64,000 nt of DNA from Pseudomonas sp. A-RE-19 (GCF_019956555.1 NZ_JAHBDQ010000033.1:186001-250000), one strand, 5' to 3'. Positions 45,404-55,320 are shown, numbered from the stretch's first letter. Notes: generated by a model not told the origin, from the letters alone. A program made the numbers and translations.

Positions 45404-45819
45404 CGAAGGAGGTTCCAGGGCGTTAAAATGTCGGCCAGTATACACAGCCACTATGGTGGGCCAAACCCCGTCCGGCGGTGACGGCGCCGGAACTTCGCTG
45501 TAGGACGTGTTGACCCTCAATTGCGAGTCGCGCCGCGCCCCGTAAATCGCAAGACTAGGCATGAGGAGTGAGGTTTGGCGTTTCAAATAAACGACGAATA
45601 ACGACGGATTGCGTTACGGGGCGTGGCCCTCCGGGTTTGCCCTGTGAGCGCGCCATGCTGCGTTGCGGGACTCGGCAAGGAAACGACCCTTACCCACGTC
45701 CCGCGCCTTGCCTGGCACGCTCACAGGGCAAACGCGACTCGCAATTGAGGGTCAACACGTCCTAAACTTGCCACTCCCTTTTCCATCGCCCTCTTTTAAC
45801 TCAGCCACGAGTGGAATCT
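45404..45819. other. Intergenic region between rhodanese gene and gpmI
   Basis: The 415-base gap is mostly the inverted-repeat element at 45501-45764. The 97 bases on the left should carry the promoter for the rhodanese-grxC-secB operon, and the 55 bases on the right lead into gpmI. No gene is seen. Confidence 0.7.
45501..45764. mobile_element. MITE-like element with 32-bp perfect terminal inverted repeats
   Basis: The ends TAGGACGTGTTGACCCTCAA... (45501-45532) and its exact reverse complement (45733-45764) match over 32 bases. Inside are two further stems: CGCCCCGTAA/TTACGGGGCG (45536-45545 and 45614-45623) and GTTTGCCCTGTGAGCG with its reverse complement (45635-45650 and 45718-45733). There is no coding capacity. 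Both ends carry TA, compatible with the TA target duplication of IS630-type transposases. AACTT also occurs close to both ends (45491 and 45765), so the boundary is uncertain. Confidence 0.8.
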
Positions 45820-47349
45820 ATGACTACCACGCCTAAACCTTTGGTCCTGATGATTCTCGACGGCTTCGGTCACAGTGACAGCCAGGAATCCAACGCCATC
45901 TATGCGGCGAAGAAGCCCGTACTGGACCGCCTGTGGGCCACCGTGCCGAACGGCCTGATCTCGGGCAGCGGCATGGACGTCGGCTTGCCGGACGGCCAGA
46001 TGGGCAACTCCGAAGTCGGCCACATGAACCTCGGCGCCGGCCGGGTGGTGTATCAGGACTTCACCCGCGTGACCAAAGCGATCCGCGACGGCGAGTTCTT
46101 CGAGAACCCGACCATCTGCGCCGCGGTGGATAAAGCCGTTGCTGCCGGCAAAGCCGTGCACTTCATGGGCCTGCTGTCCGATGGCGGCGTTCACAGCCAC
46201 CAGGACCACCTGGTTGCCATGGCCGAACTGGCCTTCAAGCGCGGCGCTGAAAAAATTTACCTGCACGCGTTCCTCGATGGCCGCGATACACCGCCGAAAA
46301 GCGCCCAGTCGTCGATCGAACTGCTGGACGCAACCTTCGAAGCCCTCGGTAAAGGCCGGATCGCCAGCATCATCGGCCGTTATTACGCCATGGACCGCGA
46401 CAACCGTTGGGATCGCGTGTCCCAGGCCTACAACCTGATTGTCGATGGCAGCAGCGAATTCAACGCCGCCACCGCCCAGGAAGGCCTGCAAGCCGCCTAC
46501 GAGCGTGGCGAGAGCGACGAATTCGTCAAAGCCACCAGCATCGGTGAGCCGGTCAAGGTTGAAGACGGCGACGCCGTGGTCTTCATGAACTTCCGCGCCG
46601 ACCGTGCCCGCGAACTGACCCGCGTGTTCGTCGAAGACGATTTCAAGGAGTTCGAACGCGCTCGCCAGCCAAAACTGGCCGGCTTCGTCATGCTGACCCA
46701 ATACGCCGCCAGCATCCCCGCGCCGTCGGCCTTCGCCGCGGGCAGCCTGGACAACGTGCTGGGCGATTACCTGGCGAAAAACGGCAAGACGCAGCTGCGC
46801 ATCGCCGAAACCGAGAAGTATGCCCACGTGACCTTTTTCTTCTCCGGCGGTCGCGAAGAACCGTTCCCGGGCGAAGAACGCATCCTGATCCCGTCGCCGA
46901 AAGTCGCCACCTATGACTTGCAGCCCGAGATGAGTGCCCCGGAAGTCACCGACCGCATCGTCGAGGCCATCGAAAACCAGCGCTACGACGTGATCGTGGT
47001 CAACTACGCCAACGGCGACATGGTCGGCCATAGCGGTGTGTTCGATGCGGCAGTCAAAGCCGTCGAATGCCTGGACCTGTGTGTCGGTCGCATCGTCGAG
47101 GCGCTGGAAAAAGTCGGCGGCGAAGCCCTGATTACCGCCGACCACGGCAATGTAGAGCAGATGTCCGACGCATCGACCGGCCAGGCCCACACCGCCCATA
47201 CCACCGAGCCGGTGCCGTTCATCTATGTCGGCAAGCGTGACTTCAAGGTCCGCGACGGCGGCGTGCTGGCGGATGTCGCGCCGACCATGCTGATGTTGCT
47301 GGGGCTGGAAAAGCCTGTGGAAATGACCGGGACATCGATTCTGGTGTAA
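45820..47349 (+). CDS. gpmI: 2,3-bisphosphoglycerate-independent phosphoglycerate mutase
   Basis: Interconverts 3- and 2-phosphoglycerate through a phosphoserine intermediate and two Mn ions. The 509-residue protein has LMILDGFG near the N-terminus, nucleophile Ser64 in [18 protein letters not shown] and the C-terminal [11 protein letters not shown] and [11 protein letters not shown], which supply metal ligands. I chose the ATG at 45820 (MTTTPKPL) over an in-frame GTG three codons earlier. Monocistronic by context. Confidence 0.97.
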   Translation: MTTTPKPLVLMILDGFGHSDSQESNAIYAAKKPVLDRLWATVPNGLISGSGMDVGLPDGQMGNSEVGHMNLGAGRVVYQDFTRVTKAIRDGEFFENPTICAAVDKAVAAGKAVHFMGLLSDGGVHSHQDHLVAMAELAFKRGAEKIYLHAFLDGRDTPPKSAQSSIELLDATFEALGKGRIASIIGRYYAMDRDNRWDRVSQAYNLIVDGSSEFNAATAQEGLQAAYERGESDEFVKATSIGEPVKVEDGDAVVFMNFRADRARELTRVFVEDDFKEFERARQPKLAGFVMLTQYAASIPAPSAFAAGSLDNVLGDYLAKNGKTQLRIAETEKYAHVTFFFSGGREEPFPGEERILIPSPKVATYDLQPEMSAPEVTDRIVEAIENQRYDVIVVNYANGDMVGHSGVFDAAVKAVECLDLCVGRIVEALEKVGGEALITADHGNVEQMSDASTGQAHTAHTTEPVPFIYVGKRDFKVRDGGVLADVAPTMLMLLGLEKPVEMTGTSILV

Positions 47350-47376
47350 TCCGCCTATTCAAACACCGCCAAACCC

Positions 47377-47466
47377 TGTGGGAGCGAGCCTGCTCGCGAT
47401 AGCAATCTGACAGCCAACATCTTTGTTGAATGTACTGATGCCATCGCGAGCAGGCTCGCTCCCACA
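47377..47466. repeat. REPIN, inverted REP pair (GAGCCTGCTCGCGA type)
   Basis: TGTGGGAGCGAGCCTGCTCG and its reverse complement, interior with GCCAACATCTTTGTTGAATG related to those of the elements at 2411 and 55215. Confidence 0.9.
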
Positions 47467-47502
47467 TTGGTTTGCGGTGTTTTTCAGTCCAGTTATCACA
47501 CA

Positions 47503-47524
47503 GCCCCAATTGGGCATTTTTTTT
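47503..47524 (+). terminator. Possible rho-independent terminator after gpmI
   Basis: GCCC-CAATT-GGGC is a short stem followed by A and eight T, 150 bases past gpmI and just before envC. Confidence 0.45.
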
Positions 47525-47578
47525 GCTGCGCATGGCGGGCATACTAGGCCGTCCCTTTCCCTGGTGTCGCCCGCCTCT

Positions 47579-48871
47579 ATGCTTCGCGTCCTGATAGCCC
47601 TTGCCCTGACTTGCCTGCTCCAACCGGCCTTTGCCGACGAGCGCACGCAAACCCAACAACAGTTGGACGCCACGCGTCAGGACATTGCCGAGCTGAAAAA
47701 ATTGCTGGGCAAACTCCAGGAAGAAAAATCCGGGGTGCAAAAAGACCTCAAAGGCACCGAAACCGAGATGGGCAAGCTCGAGAAGCAGGTCGATGCCCTG
47801 CAAAAAGAGCTGAAGAAAAGCGAATCCGAGCTGCAGCGACTCGATGGTGAGAAAAAAAAACTCCAGAGCGCGCGCATTGAACAGCAACGACTGATCGCCA
47901 TTCAGGCCCGGGCGGCCTATCAGAATGGCCGCCAGGAGTACCTCAAGCTGTTGCTCAACCAGCAGAACCCGGAAAAATTCGCCCGCACCCTCACCTATTA
48001 CGACTACCTGAGCCAGGCCCGCCTGGAGCAGTTGAAGAATTTCAACGAAACCCTGCGCCAACTGGCCAATGTCGAAAAAGACATCGGCCTGCAGCAGGCG
48101 CAATTGCTGGTGCAGAAAAGCAGCCTCGACAGCCAGCGCGATGAACTCGACAAGGTCCGCAAAGAGCGTCAGCAAGTCCTGGCCAAGCTCAACGATGACG
48201 TGAAGGCTCGCGATCAGAAACTGGCGGCGCGCGAGCAGGATCAGGCGGACCTGTCTAAAGTCCTTAAAACCATTGAAGAAACCCTGGCCCGTCAGGCCCG
48301 TGAGGCAGAAGAAGCGCGGCAGAAAGCGCTGATCGCCCAGCAGGAAGCCGAAAAAAAGCGTTTACGTGAGGCTCAGGCTGAAGCAGATGCCAGCGACGCC
48401 CCACGCAAACCCGCTAAATCGACACCCGGCGCACTGGTTTCAAGTTCAGGCGAAACCTTTGGCGGCCCCTTTGCTTCCACTCGCGGCAAACTTCCATGGC
48501 CGGTTGATGGTCGTCTGCTGGCGCGCTTCGGTGAAAACCGTGGCGACGACGCCCGAACCAAGTGGGATGGCGTGATGATCAGCGCCTCCGCCGGCAGCCA
48601 GGTGCATGCCGTTCACGGCGGCCGCGTGGTGTTTGCCGATTGGCTGCGTGGCGCGGGGTTGCTGGTCATTCTCGACCATGGCAACGGTTTTTTGAGTCTT
48701 TATGGTCACAACCAGACGCTGCTCAAGTCTGCGGGTGACGTGGTAAAAGCCGGTGAGTCCATCTCCACTGTCGGTAGCAGTGGCGGGCAGGACACACCAG
48801 CGCTGTATTTCGCTATTCGTCAGCAGGGTCACCCGAGTGATCCGGCGCAATGGTGCCGCGCGCAAGGATAG
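47579..48871 (+). CDS. envC: EnvC-type murein hydrolase activator
   Basis: A 430-residue exported protein. Signal peptide to about residue 18 (PAFA-DERTQ). Long coiled coils rich in Gln, Lys and Glu run from about 20 to 280. The C-terminal M23/LytM domain runs from about 315 to 425. The catalytic HxH of active LytM enzymes is replaced (ALYFAIR), and the first ligand pair is also missing (WDGVMIS). It therefore fits EnvC, which activates division amidases rather than cutting peptidoglycan. The ATG at 47579 starts the signal peptide directly. ctpA follows 34 bases later. Confidence 0.93.
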   Translation: MLRVLIALALTCLLQPAFADERTQTQQQLDATRQDIAELKKLLGKLQEEKSGVQKDLKGTETEMGKLEKQVDALQKELKKSESELQRLDGEKKKLQSARIEQQRLIAIQARAAYQNGRQEYLKLLLNQQNPEKFARTLTYYDYLSQARLEQLKNFNETLRQLANVEKDIGLQQAQLLVQKSSLDSQRDELDKVRKERQQVLAKLNDDVKARDQKLAAREQDQADLSKVLKTIEETLARQAREAEEARQKALIAQQEAEKKRLREAQAEADASDAPRKPAKSTPGALVSSSGETFGGPFASTRGKLPWPVDGRLLARFGENRGDDARTKWDGVMISASAGSQVHAVHGGRVVFADWLRGAGLLVILDHGNGFLSLYGHNQTLLKSAGDVVKAGESISTVGSSGGQDTPALYFAIRQQGHPSDPAQWCRAQG

Positions 48872-48905
48872 GCGTTGAGTCACCTACATTAGGAGTTCGT
48901 TCGAC

Positions 48906-50234
48906 ATGCTGTATTTGTCCCGCCTTACCTCGCTGGCCCTGACGATCGCCCTGGTGATCGGCGCGCCATTGGCGTTCGCCGCTCAACCGGCCCCGACGGC
49001 CCCGGCGGTTGCGCCTGCCGGCACCGCTGCGACCACCAAGGCGCCTTTGCCGCTGGACGAGTTGCGCACCTTTGCCGAAGTCATGGACCGGATCAAGGCA
49101 GCCTATGTAGAACCGGTGGACGACAAGACCCTGCTGGAAAACGCCATCAAAGGCATGCTCAGCAACCTCGACCCGCACTCCGCGTACCTGGGCCCGGAAG
49201 ACTTCGCTGAGTTGCAGGAAAGCACCAGCGGCGAATTCGGCGGCCTGGGCATCGAAGTCGGCGCTGAAGACGGTTTCATCAAAGTGGTTTCGCCCATCGA
49301 TGACACCCCGGCCTCCAAGGCTGGCATTCAGGCCGGCGACTTCATCGTCAAGATCAACGGCCAGCCAACTCGCGGCCAGAGCATGACCGAAGCCGTGGAC
49401 AAGATGCGCGGCAAGATCGGCCAGAAAATCACCCTGACCCTGGTCCGCGATGGCGGTGCGCCGTTCGACGTGGTCCTGGTCCGCGCCATCATTCAAGTGA
49501 AGAGCGTGAAGAGCCAGCTGCTGGAATCCGGCTACGGCTACATCCGCATCACCCAGTTCCAGGTCAAGACCGGCGAAGAGGTCTCCAAGGCCTTGGCGAA
49601 GTTGCGCAAAGACAACGGCAAGAAGCTCAGCGGCATCGTTCTCGACCTGCGTAACAACCCGGGCGGCGTGCTGCAATCGGCGGTGGAAGTGGTCGACCAC
49701 TTCATTACCAAGGGCCTGATCGTCTACACCAAGGGCCGCATCGCCAACTCCGAACTGCGCTTCTCCGCCACCGGCAAGGACCAAAGCGAAGCCGTGCCAA
49801 TGGTCGTACTGATCAACGGCGGCAGCGCCTCGGCCTCGGAAATTGTCGCTGGCGCATTGCAGGATCAGAAACGCGCAGTCGTCATGGGCACCACCAGTTT
49901 CGGCAAAGGCTCGGTACAAACCGTGTTGCCGCTGAATAACGACCGCGCCCTGAAAATCACCACGGCGCTGTACTACACGCCGAACGGTCGCTCGATTCAG
50001 GCCCAGGGCATCGTCCCGGACATCGAAGTGCGCAAGGCCAAGATCACCAACGAGCAGGACGGCGAGTACTTCAAGGAAGCCGATCTGCAAGGTCACCTGG
50101 GCAATGGCAACGGCGGCGCCGACAAACCGACCGGTTCCAGTGGCAAAGCCAAGGCCATGCCGCAGGATGACGATTACCAGTTGGCCCAGGCCCTGAGCCT
50201 GCTCAAAGGGCTGAGCATCACCTCCGGCCGCTGA
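48906..50234 (+). CDS. ctpA: Carboxy-terminal processing protease, S41 family
   Basis: A 442-residue periplasmic serine protease. Signal peptide to about residue 25, then an Ala/Pro/Thr-rich linker, a PDZ domain at about 110-195 (GGLGIEV, AGIQAGDFIVKING), and the protease core. The Ser-Lys dyad is Ser309 in GGSASASEI and Lys334 in SFGKGS, with spacing of 25 as in P. aeruginosa CtpA (Ser302, Lys327). It probably degrades peptidoglycan hydrolases, and the linkage with envC fits cell-wall control. The stop is directly followed by the yibQ-like start. Confidence 0.94.
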   Translation: MLYLSRLTSLALTIALVIGAPLAFAAQPAPTAPAVAPAGTAATTKAPLPLDELRTFAEVMDRIKAAYVEPVDDKTLLENAIKGMLSNLDPHSAYLGPEDFAELQESTSGEFGGLGIEVGAEDGFIKVVSPIDDTPASKAGIQAGDFIVKINGQPTRGQSMTEAVDKMRGKIGQKITLTLVRDGGAPFDVVLVRAIIQVKSVKSQLLESGYGYIRITQFQVKTGEEVSKALAKLRKDNGKKLSGIVLDLRNNPGGVLQSAVEVVDHFITKGLIVYTKGRIANSELRFSATGKDQSEAVPMVVLINGGSASASEIVAGALQDQKRAVVMGTTSFGKGSVQTVLPLNNDRALKITTALYYTPNGRSIQAQGIVPDIEVRKAKITNEQDGEYFKEADLQGHLGNGNGGADKPTGSSGKAKAMPQDDDYQLAQALSLLKGLSITSGR

Positions 50235-50235
50235 G

Positions 50236-51018
50236 ATGCGCCTGCGGTTGCTGCTCGGTCTGCTGTGCTGTCTGGCGGGTGTTGCTCACGCGGCGCCCGT
50301 CACGACAGTGGCCACACCTGCAAAGGCTTACCTGAGCCTGATCATCGATGACCTGGGGCAGAACCTGCCCCGGGATCGCCGCGTGCTGGCCCTGCCCGGC
50401 CCCGTCACCACGGCAATCATGCCCGATACTCCCCACGCCACAGAATTCGCCCGCGAAGCCCATCGCGCCGGCAAGATCGTCATCCTGCACATGCCCATGG
50501 ACCCGGCCACCGGCCCATTTGCCTGGCATCCCGAGTTGCCCATCGAAGAACTCGAGAAGCGCCTGAACGCGGCGTTCCAGGCTGTGCCGCATACCGCCGG
50601 CATCAACAACCACATGGGCAGCCGCATGACTGCTCAGCAACCGGCCATGGCCTGGCTGATGGCGGACTTGCAGCGTCGGCACAAGTTCTTCGTCGACAGC
50701 CGCACCAGTGCGCAAACCGTGGCGGCCGCCGAGGCGCAGAAGATTGGTCTGGCGAGTGTTTCGCGGGATGTGTTTCTGGATGACGAGCCCACCGAAGCGG
50801 CGATCTTCACTCAGCTGCAGACGGCAATCAGCCTGGCGCGCAAACAGGGTTCGGCGGTGATGATCGGGCATCCGTATCCACAGACGCTGGCCGTGCTTGA
50901 GCGTGAATTGCCTAAGCTCAAGGCGCAGGGCATCGAGTGGATTGATATCAAGCAGATGATCAGCGTGCGCGGTAACAAGGCGACGGCCGGGCATGGGAAA
51001 GATGGCGTGTACCGCTAA
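50236..51018 (+). CDS. Divergent polysaccharide deacetylase family protein (YibQ)
   Basis: A 260-residue exported protein with a signal peptide (LLLGLLCCLAGVAHA). The fold matches the divergent polysaccharide deacetylase family: LIIDDLGQNLPRDR near the N-terminus, the metal-site-like HMPMDP and HMGSRMT, FVDSRTS and IGHPYPQTL. The metal residues (Asp, His, His) seem present, but the substrate is unknown; E. coli YibQ is likewise encoded after envC. It begins one base after ctpA stops, so envC-ctpA-yibQ is one operon. Confidence 0.9.
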   Translation: MRLRLLLGLLCCLAGVAHAAPVTTVATPAKAYLSLIIDDLGQNLPRDRRVLALPGPVTTAIMPDTPHATEFAREAHRAGKIVILHMPMDPATGPFAWHPELPIEELEKRLNAAFQAVPHTAGINNHMGSRMTAQQPAMAWLMADLQRRHKFFVDSRTSAQTVAAAEAQKIGLASVSRDVFLDDEPTEAAIFTQLQTAISLARKQGSAVMIGHPYPQTLAVLERELPKLKAQGIEWIDIKQMISVRGNKATAGHGKDGVYR

Positions 51019-51040
51019 CTTGCCGCACCACAAAACCACT

Positions 51041-51128
51041 GTGGGAGCGAGCCTGCTCGCGATGGCGGTATGCCAGACAATAATGATGTCGACTGACACT
51101 CCCTCATCGCGAGCAGGCTCGCTCCCAC
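51041..51128. repeat. REPIN, inverted REP pair (GAGCCTGCTCGCGA type)
   Basis: GTGGGAGCGAGCCTGCTCGC and its reverse complement lie between the convergent yibQ-like and binding-protein genes. Confidence 0.9.
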
Positions 51129-51165
51129 ATTGGTATATGCATGGCAGAAGGTAGGGCGTTGAACG

Positions 51166-51921
51166 CTACAAATACCGCCCCATGATGTCGTCCACCACGC
51201 CTTCCTTGCGCAGCTGATCCAGCGCTGCCTGAAGCTTGGCCACGACGTCATCCGGCACGTCTTTGTTCAACGCCAGGTAAAGCTCGGCGCTGTTGAACCG
51301 CAGCACGGTCTTGAGCCCGTTCACGCCTTCCTGGCGCGCCAGATAGCGGCCTGCCGGGTCACCGGTGGCCCACAGGTCGATCTGGCCGTCGACCAGTTTT
51401 TTTGCGTTGTCCTGATCCCGCAGCACGACAATCGGTTTCAATCCTTGCCTGGCCAGCGTCTCGGCAATCGCATCACCCTTGTAGGCGCCAATTTTGTATT
51501 TGCGCGCCTGCTCCAGCGACTCGAGGGTGATCTTGCTATCGGCCTTGGCCAGCATGATCCAGTCGTCCGGGCCGATAGGGCCGACCCACTTGAAGAGTTT
51601 CTCGCGGTCCGGCAAACGCGCCATCACGAACACGCCATAACCGGGCTTTTCCAGGGCGAGTTTGTAGATGCGCTCCCAAGGGAAACGCAGCGTCAGGCTG
51701 TAGGTGATGTCGGCGCGCTTGAACATCTCGCGGACGATATCCACGGCGATGCCATTGATGTTCTCGTCCTGAGCGAAGTTCTTGCCGTTTTTCGCCATGT
51801 TGTACGGCGGGAAATTTTCCGTCAGCAACACCAGGCCAGGGCCGGGACTTTCTTCGGCGCGAGCCCCGTTGATGAGCAACAAAGAAGCGCTGGCAAGGAC
51901 AAGAAGAAGACGTTTAAGCAT
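51166..51921 (-). CDS. Periplasmic solute-binding protein, family 3
   Basis: A 251-residue protein with a signal peptide (LLLVLASASLLLINGARA) and the family-3 pattern: LTENFPPYNM, GIAVDIVREMFKRADI, and IGAYKGDAIAETLARQGL. Such proteins bind amino acids, but this short version lacks an adjacent permease and could be a stand-alone sensor or scavenger. The homologous position in P. aeruginosa also holds ABC binding-protein genes beside hisF. The ligand is unknown. Confidence 0.85.
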   Translation of the reverse strand: MLKRLLLVLASASLLLINGARAEESPGPGLVLLTENFPPYNMAKNGKNFAQDENINGIAVDIVREMFKRADITYSLTLRFPWERIYKLALEKPGYGVFVMARLPDREKLFKWVGPIGPDDWIMLAKADSKITLESLEQARKYKIGAYKGDAIAETLARQGLKPIVVLRDQDNAKKLVDGQIDLWATGDPAGRYLARQEGVNGLKTVLRFNSAELYLALNKDVPDDVVAKLQAALDQLRKEGVVDDIMGRYL

Positions 51922-51994
51922 GTCGGGCTACCGGAATCCATGGCGTGCCCAAGAGTGCCCTGAGCCCGCCATACTGTCCACTGGCCTGTACCGT

Positions 51995-52765
51995 TTAACG
52001 CATCACGATGCCGCGATGAGCCATGTAGGCCTTGGCTTCCTGCACGGTGTATTCACCGAAGTGGAAAATACTCGCCGCCAGCACCGCGCTGGCGTGGCCT
52101 TCGAGGATGCCGTCGGCCAAGTGCTGAAGGTTGCCGACACCGCCGGACGCGATCACCGGAATGCCCAGCGCATCACTGATGGCGCGGGTGACGCCCAGGT
52201 CGAAACCGTTTTTCATGCCGTCCTGGTCCATGCTGGTCAGCAGGATTTCACCGGCGCCCAGACCTTCCATCTTCTTCGCCCATTCAACGGCGTCGAGACC
52301 GGTTGGCTTGCGACCACCGTGGGTGAAGATTTCCCAGCGTGGGGTTTCGCCCGGGCCGGAAACCTTCTTCGCGTCGATGGCGACGACGATGCACTGCGAG
52401 CCGAAATGCTGCGCCGCTTCGCCGACGAACTCCGGATTGAACACCGCAGCGGTGTTGATCGAAACCTTGTCCGCACCGGCATTGAGCAAGTTGCGAATGT
52501 CTTGCACGGTACGCACGCCGCCGCCCACGGTCAGCGGGATGAACACCTGGCTGGCCATGCGCTCGACGGTGTGCAGCGTGGTGTCGCGGCCGTCGACGCT
52601 GGCGGTGATGTCGAGAAAGGTAATCTCGTCGGCGCCCTGTTCGTCGTAACGACGAGCGATTTCCACCGGGTCGCCGGCGTCGCGAATGTTCTCGAACTTG
52701 ACGCCCTTGACCACCCGGCCGTTATCCACGTCCAGGCAAGGGATGATGCGTTTGGCCAGCGCCAT
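51995..52765 (-). CDS. hisF: Imidazole glycerol phosphate synthase cyclase subunit
   Basis: HisF joins PRFAR and ammonia from HisH to give imidazole glycerol phosphate and AICAR. The 256-residue TIM barrel has the first catalytic Asp12 in [16 protein letters not shown], the second in [12 protein letters not shown], and the phosphate loop ASGGVGN. Starts with AGGA 6 bases before the ATG, 9 bases after hisA. Confidence 0.98.
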   Translation of the reverse strand: MALAKRIIPCLDVDNGRVVKGVKFENIRDAGDPVEIARRYDEQGADEITFLDITASVDGRDTTLHTVERMASQVFIPLTVGGGVRTVQDIRNLLNAGADKVSINTAAVFNPEFVGEAAQHFGSQCIVVAIDAKKVSGPGETPRWEIFTHGGRKPTGLDAVEWAKKMEGLGAGEILLTSMDQDGMKNGFDLGVTRAISDALGIPVIASGGVGNLQHLADGILEGHASAVLAASIFHFGEYTVQEAKAYMAHRGIVMR

Positions 52766-52774
52766 GGTCAGTCC

Positions 52775-53512
52775 TCAGCCTTTGTACGAATCGCAGAAAG
52801 CTTGCGCTTGCGCAACATCGAGGGTGCCTTCGTAAATCGCCCGGCCGGTGATGGCGCCGATGATGCCTGGCGCCTTGGCGTCGAGCAGCGACTTGATGTC
52901 ACCCAGATTGTGGATACCGCCGGAAGCGATCACCGGAATCTTCGTCGCAGCGGCCAGGGCGGCGGTGTACGAAACGTTGCAGCCCTGCATCATGCCGTCT
53001 TTGGCGATGTCGGTATAAACGATCGCCGACACGCCGTCGGCTTCGAATTGCCTGGCCAGGTCGATGACCTGAACGGTGCTGATTTCAGCCCAGCCGTCGG
53101 TGGCGACAAAACCGTCTTTGGCATCCAGACCGACAATCACCTTGCCCGGGAATGCACGGCAGGCTTCGGCCACGAAAGCCGGGTCTTTCACGGCTTTGGT
53201 GCCGATGATCACGTAGCTCACGCCCGCTTTCACGTAGTGCTCGATGGTTTCCAGGGAACGGATACCGCCACCGATCTGAATCGGCAGGTTCGGGTAGCGC
53301 TTGGCGATGGCGGTGACCACTTCGCCGTTGACCGGCTGGCCTTCGAAGGCGCCGTTCAGGTCGACCAGATGCAGACGGCGGCAACCGCCCTCCACCCACT
53401 TGGCAGCCATGCTCACCGGGTCATCGGAGAACACCGTGGAATCTTCCATGCGGCCCTGGCGCAGACGAACACAGGCACCGTCTTTGAGATCGATAGCGGG
53501 AATAATCAGCAT
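52775..53512 (-). CDS. hisA: Phosphoribosylformimino-AICAR-phosphate isomerase
   Basis: HisA opens the ribose ring of ProFAR to PRFAR by an Amadori rearrangement. The 245-residue TIM barrel is paralogous to HisF; Asp8 in [12 protein letters not shown] and the Asp in [12 protein letters not shown] are the acid-base pair. I chose the ATG at 53512, which gives the standard N-terminus. It lies between the DUF2164 gene (42 bases upstream) and hisF. Confidence 0.97.
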   Translation of the reverse strand: MLIIPAIDLKDGACVRLRQGRMEDSTVFSDDPVSMAAKWVEGGCRRLHLVDLNGAFEGQPVNGEVVTAIAKRYPNLPIQIGGGIRSLETIEHYVKAGVSYVIIGTKAVKDPAFVAEACRAFPGKVIVGLDAKDGFVATDGWAEISTVQVIDLARQFEADGVSAIVYTDIAKDGMMQGCNVSYTAALAAATKIPVIASGGIHNLGDIKSLLDAKAPGIIGAITGRAIYEGTLDVAQAQAFCDSYKG

Positions 53513-53554
53513 CTGGCAAACCTTCAAATTCGAGTGTTCAGCTTCGCTCGGAAA

Positions 53555-53815
53555 TCAGTTTTTCTCGAGCGCCCACAGGTCGCTTTCGATGCTTTCGAAC
53601 CTCTCTTTGAGGTGCGTCTGCACATCGAAAATCGCCCTGTTGTAATAGTGCGGAGCAATTTCGCGGGTAAACAGCTCCAGGATTTCAGCCGCTTCGAATG
53701 AACCCAGGTCCAGTTCGAAGCGATCTTCCATGAAGCGTTTGATCTTGTGATTGGCCTCGCTCTCCTGCTCGGGAGTGAGGGTCAGGATCGGCGGCTTGCC
53801 CTTCTTGACGGCCAT
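53555..53815 (-). CDS. DUF2164 family protein in the his operon
   Basis: An 86-residue acidic protein, predicted helical, matching DUF2164 (segments LTPEQESEANHKIKRFMEDR and LELFTREIAPHYYNRAIFD). Function unknown. Its ATG follows the hisH stop with no gap (TAAATG), so it is translated with hisH, and hisA begins 42 bases later. The close packing suggests co-expression with the HisH/HisF complex, but nothing in the sequence shows an enzymatic role in histidine synthesis. Confidence 0.88.
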   Translation of the reverse strand: MAVKKGKPPILTLTPEQESEANHKIKRFMEDRFELDLGSFEAAEILELFTREIAPHYYNRAIFDVQTHLKERFESIESDLWALEKN

Positions 53816-54454
53816 TTACCAGCGACCATCCCACGCGGCGAAGTTCTGCAGCAATTGCAGGCCATGGGTGTGGCTCTTCTCCGGGTGGAATTGCACGGCA
53901 AAACGCGAGCCGTCGGCCAGCGCTGCGGCAAAATCGACACCGTAGTGACCGCTACCCACCACCTGCCGCGCATTGCCGGCGGCGATGTAGTAGCTGTGCA
54001 CGAAGTAGAAACGCGCCAGGTCCGGAATGTTGTGCCACAGCGGGTGAGTCACCGTCTGCTTCACTTCGTTCCAGCCCATGTGCGGCACTTTCAGGTGTTC
54101 GCCGTCTTCGTGCAGATCCTTGCCGAAGAACTTCACCTGGCCTGGAAACAGGCCGATGCAATCGACGCCGTCGTTTTCTTCACTGCTGTCGAGCAAGGCT
54201 TGCATGCCCACGCAAATGCCGAGGAACGGACGGTCCTGGCTGACTTCACGCACCAGCGTGTCGAAACCCAGACGACGGATCTCCGCCATGCAATCGCGAA
54301 TCGCGCCGACGCCGGGGAATACCACCCGGTCGGCTTCGCGAATCACATCGGCATCGCTGGTGATCAGCACCTTGCCGGCACCGACATGCTCGAGGGCCTT
54401 GGCCACCGAGTGCAGGTTGCCCATGCCGTAATCGATAACCGCAACCGTCTGCAT
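53816..54454 (-). CDS. hisH: Imidazole glycerol phosphate synthase glutaminase subunit
   Basis: HisH hydrolyses glutamine and channels ammonia to HisF. The 212-residue class I amidotransferase has the nucleophile Cys81 in [12 protein letters not shown] and the His/Glu pair in [12 protein letters not shown] near the C-terminus. Its ATG overlaps the hisB stop by one base (TAATG). Confidence 0.98.
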   Translation of the reverse strand: MQTVAVIDYGMGNLHSVAKALEHVGAGKVLITSDADVIREADRVVFPGVGAIRDCMAEIRRLGFDTLVREVSQDRPFLGICVGMQALLDSSEENDGVDCIGLFPGQVKFFGKDLHEDGEHLKVPHMGWNEVKQTVTHPLWHNIPDLARFYFVHSYYIAAGNARQVVGSGHYGVDFAAALADGSRFAVQFHPEKSHTHGLQLLQNFAAWDGRW

Positions 54455-55047
54455 TACAGAACGCCTTTGGTCGAAGGCATCTGCCCGGCCATGCGGTCAT
54501 CCAGCTCTACTGCCATGCGCAGGGCGCGGCCGAAAGCCTTGAACACGGTCTCGATCTGGTGGTGGGTGTTGTGCCCACGCAGATTGTCGATGTGCAGGGT
54601 GACGTTGGCGTGGTTGACGAAGCCCTGGAAAAATTCCTGGAACAGGTCAACGTCGAAACCGCCGACGGTAGCGCGGGTATAAGGAACATGCATCTGCAGG
54701 CCAGGGCGGCCGGAGAAGTCGATCACCACACGCGACAGCGCTTCATCGAGCGGCACGTAGGCGTGGCCGTAGCGACGGATGCCTTTCTTGTCGCCGATGG
54801 CTTTGGTGAAGGCCTGACCCAGGGTGATACCGACGTCTTCCACCGTGTGGTGGTCGTCGATATGCAGGTCGCCCTTGCTGACAATATCCAGGTCGATCAG
54901 CCCGTGACGGGCGATCTGGTCCAGCATGTGCTCAAGAAAAGGTACACCGATATCAAATCGGGCCTTTCCGGTGCCATCCAGGTTGATCGAGGCTTTGATC
55001 TGGGTTTCCAGAGTGTCGCGCTCGACAGACGCCATACGTTCGGCCAT
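54454..55047 (-). CDS. hisB: Imidazoleglycerol-phosphate dehydratase
   Basis: HisB dehydrates imidazole glycerol phosphate to imidazole acetol phosphate. The 197-residue monofunctional enzyme has the Mn-binding repeats [11 protein letters not shown] and [16 protein letters not shown]. coli has a fused phosphatase domain; this one does not. It is first of the hisB-hisH-DUF2164-hisA-hisF operon. I chose the second Met of MMAERMAS. Confidence 0.97.
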   Translation of the reverse strand: MAERMASVERDTLETQIKASINLDGTGKARFDIGVPFLEHMLDQIARHGLIDLDIVSKGDLHIDDHHTVEDVGITLGQAFTKAIGDKKGIRRYGHAYVPLDEALSRVVIDFSGRPGLQMHVPYTRATVGGFDVDLFQEFFQGFVNHANVTLHIDNLRGHNTHHQIETVFKAFGRALRMAVELDDRMAGQMPSTKGVL

Positions 55048-55214
55048 CACCAGCTCCGCAAAATCATTGGGGCGAAAAAGGCAGCCATTATAGGGTCGCG
55101 GGCGCTAAACAGAAACATGAGAGGTGATATCACTGACGGAGTGAACCCCCTACCGTCGGGGATAGACATGTCAGTACAAGCGTGTGAATCAAATTCTGCG
55201 GTTGTGGAAACAAG

Positions 55215-55304
55215 TGTGGGAGCGAGCCTGCTCGCGATAGGGCCATCACATTCAACATCTATGTTGACTGTCAGGCCGCTATCGCGAGCAGGCTCGCTCC
55301 CACA
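55215..55304. repeat. REPIN, inverted REP pair (GAGCCTGCTCGCGA type)
   Basis: TGTGGGAGCGAGCCTGCTCG and its reverse complement. The interior on the minus strand reads ACAGTCAACATAGATGTTGA, almost identical to that at 2411. Lies between hisB and the OFA transporter gene. Confidence 0.9.
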
Positions 55305-55320
55305 GGGATGATGCGTTTAC

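Noticed and set aside
45406-45478. AAGGAGG followed by a 17-codon frame (ATG at 45428)
   Set aside because: The spacing to the ATG is 15 bases, the peptide has no features, and the frame overlaps the promoter of the rhodanese operon.
51782-53701. Long antisense open frame opposite hisF-hisA
   Set aside because: It spans several well-identified genes on the other strand and has no domain or ribosome site of its own.
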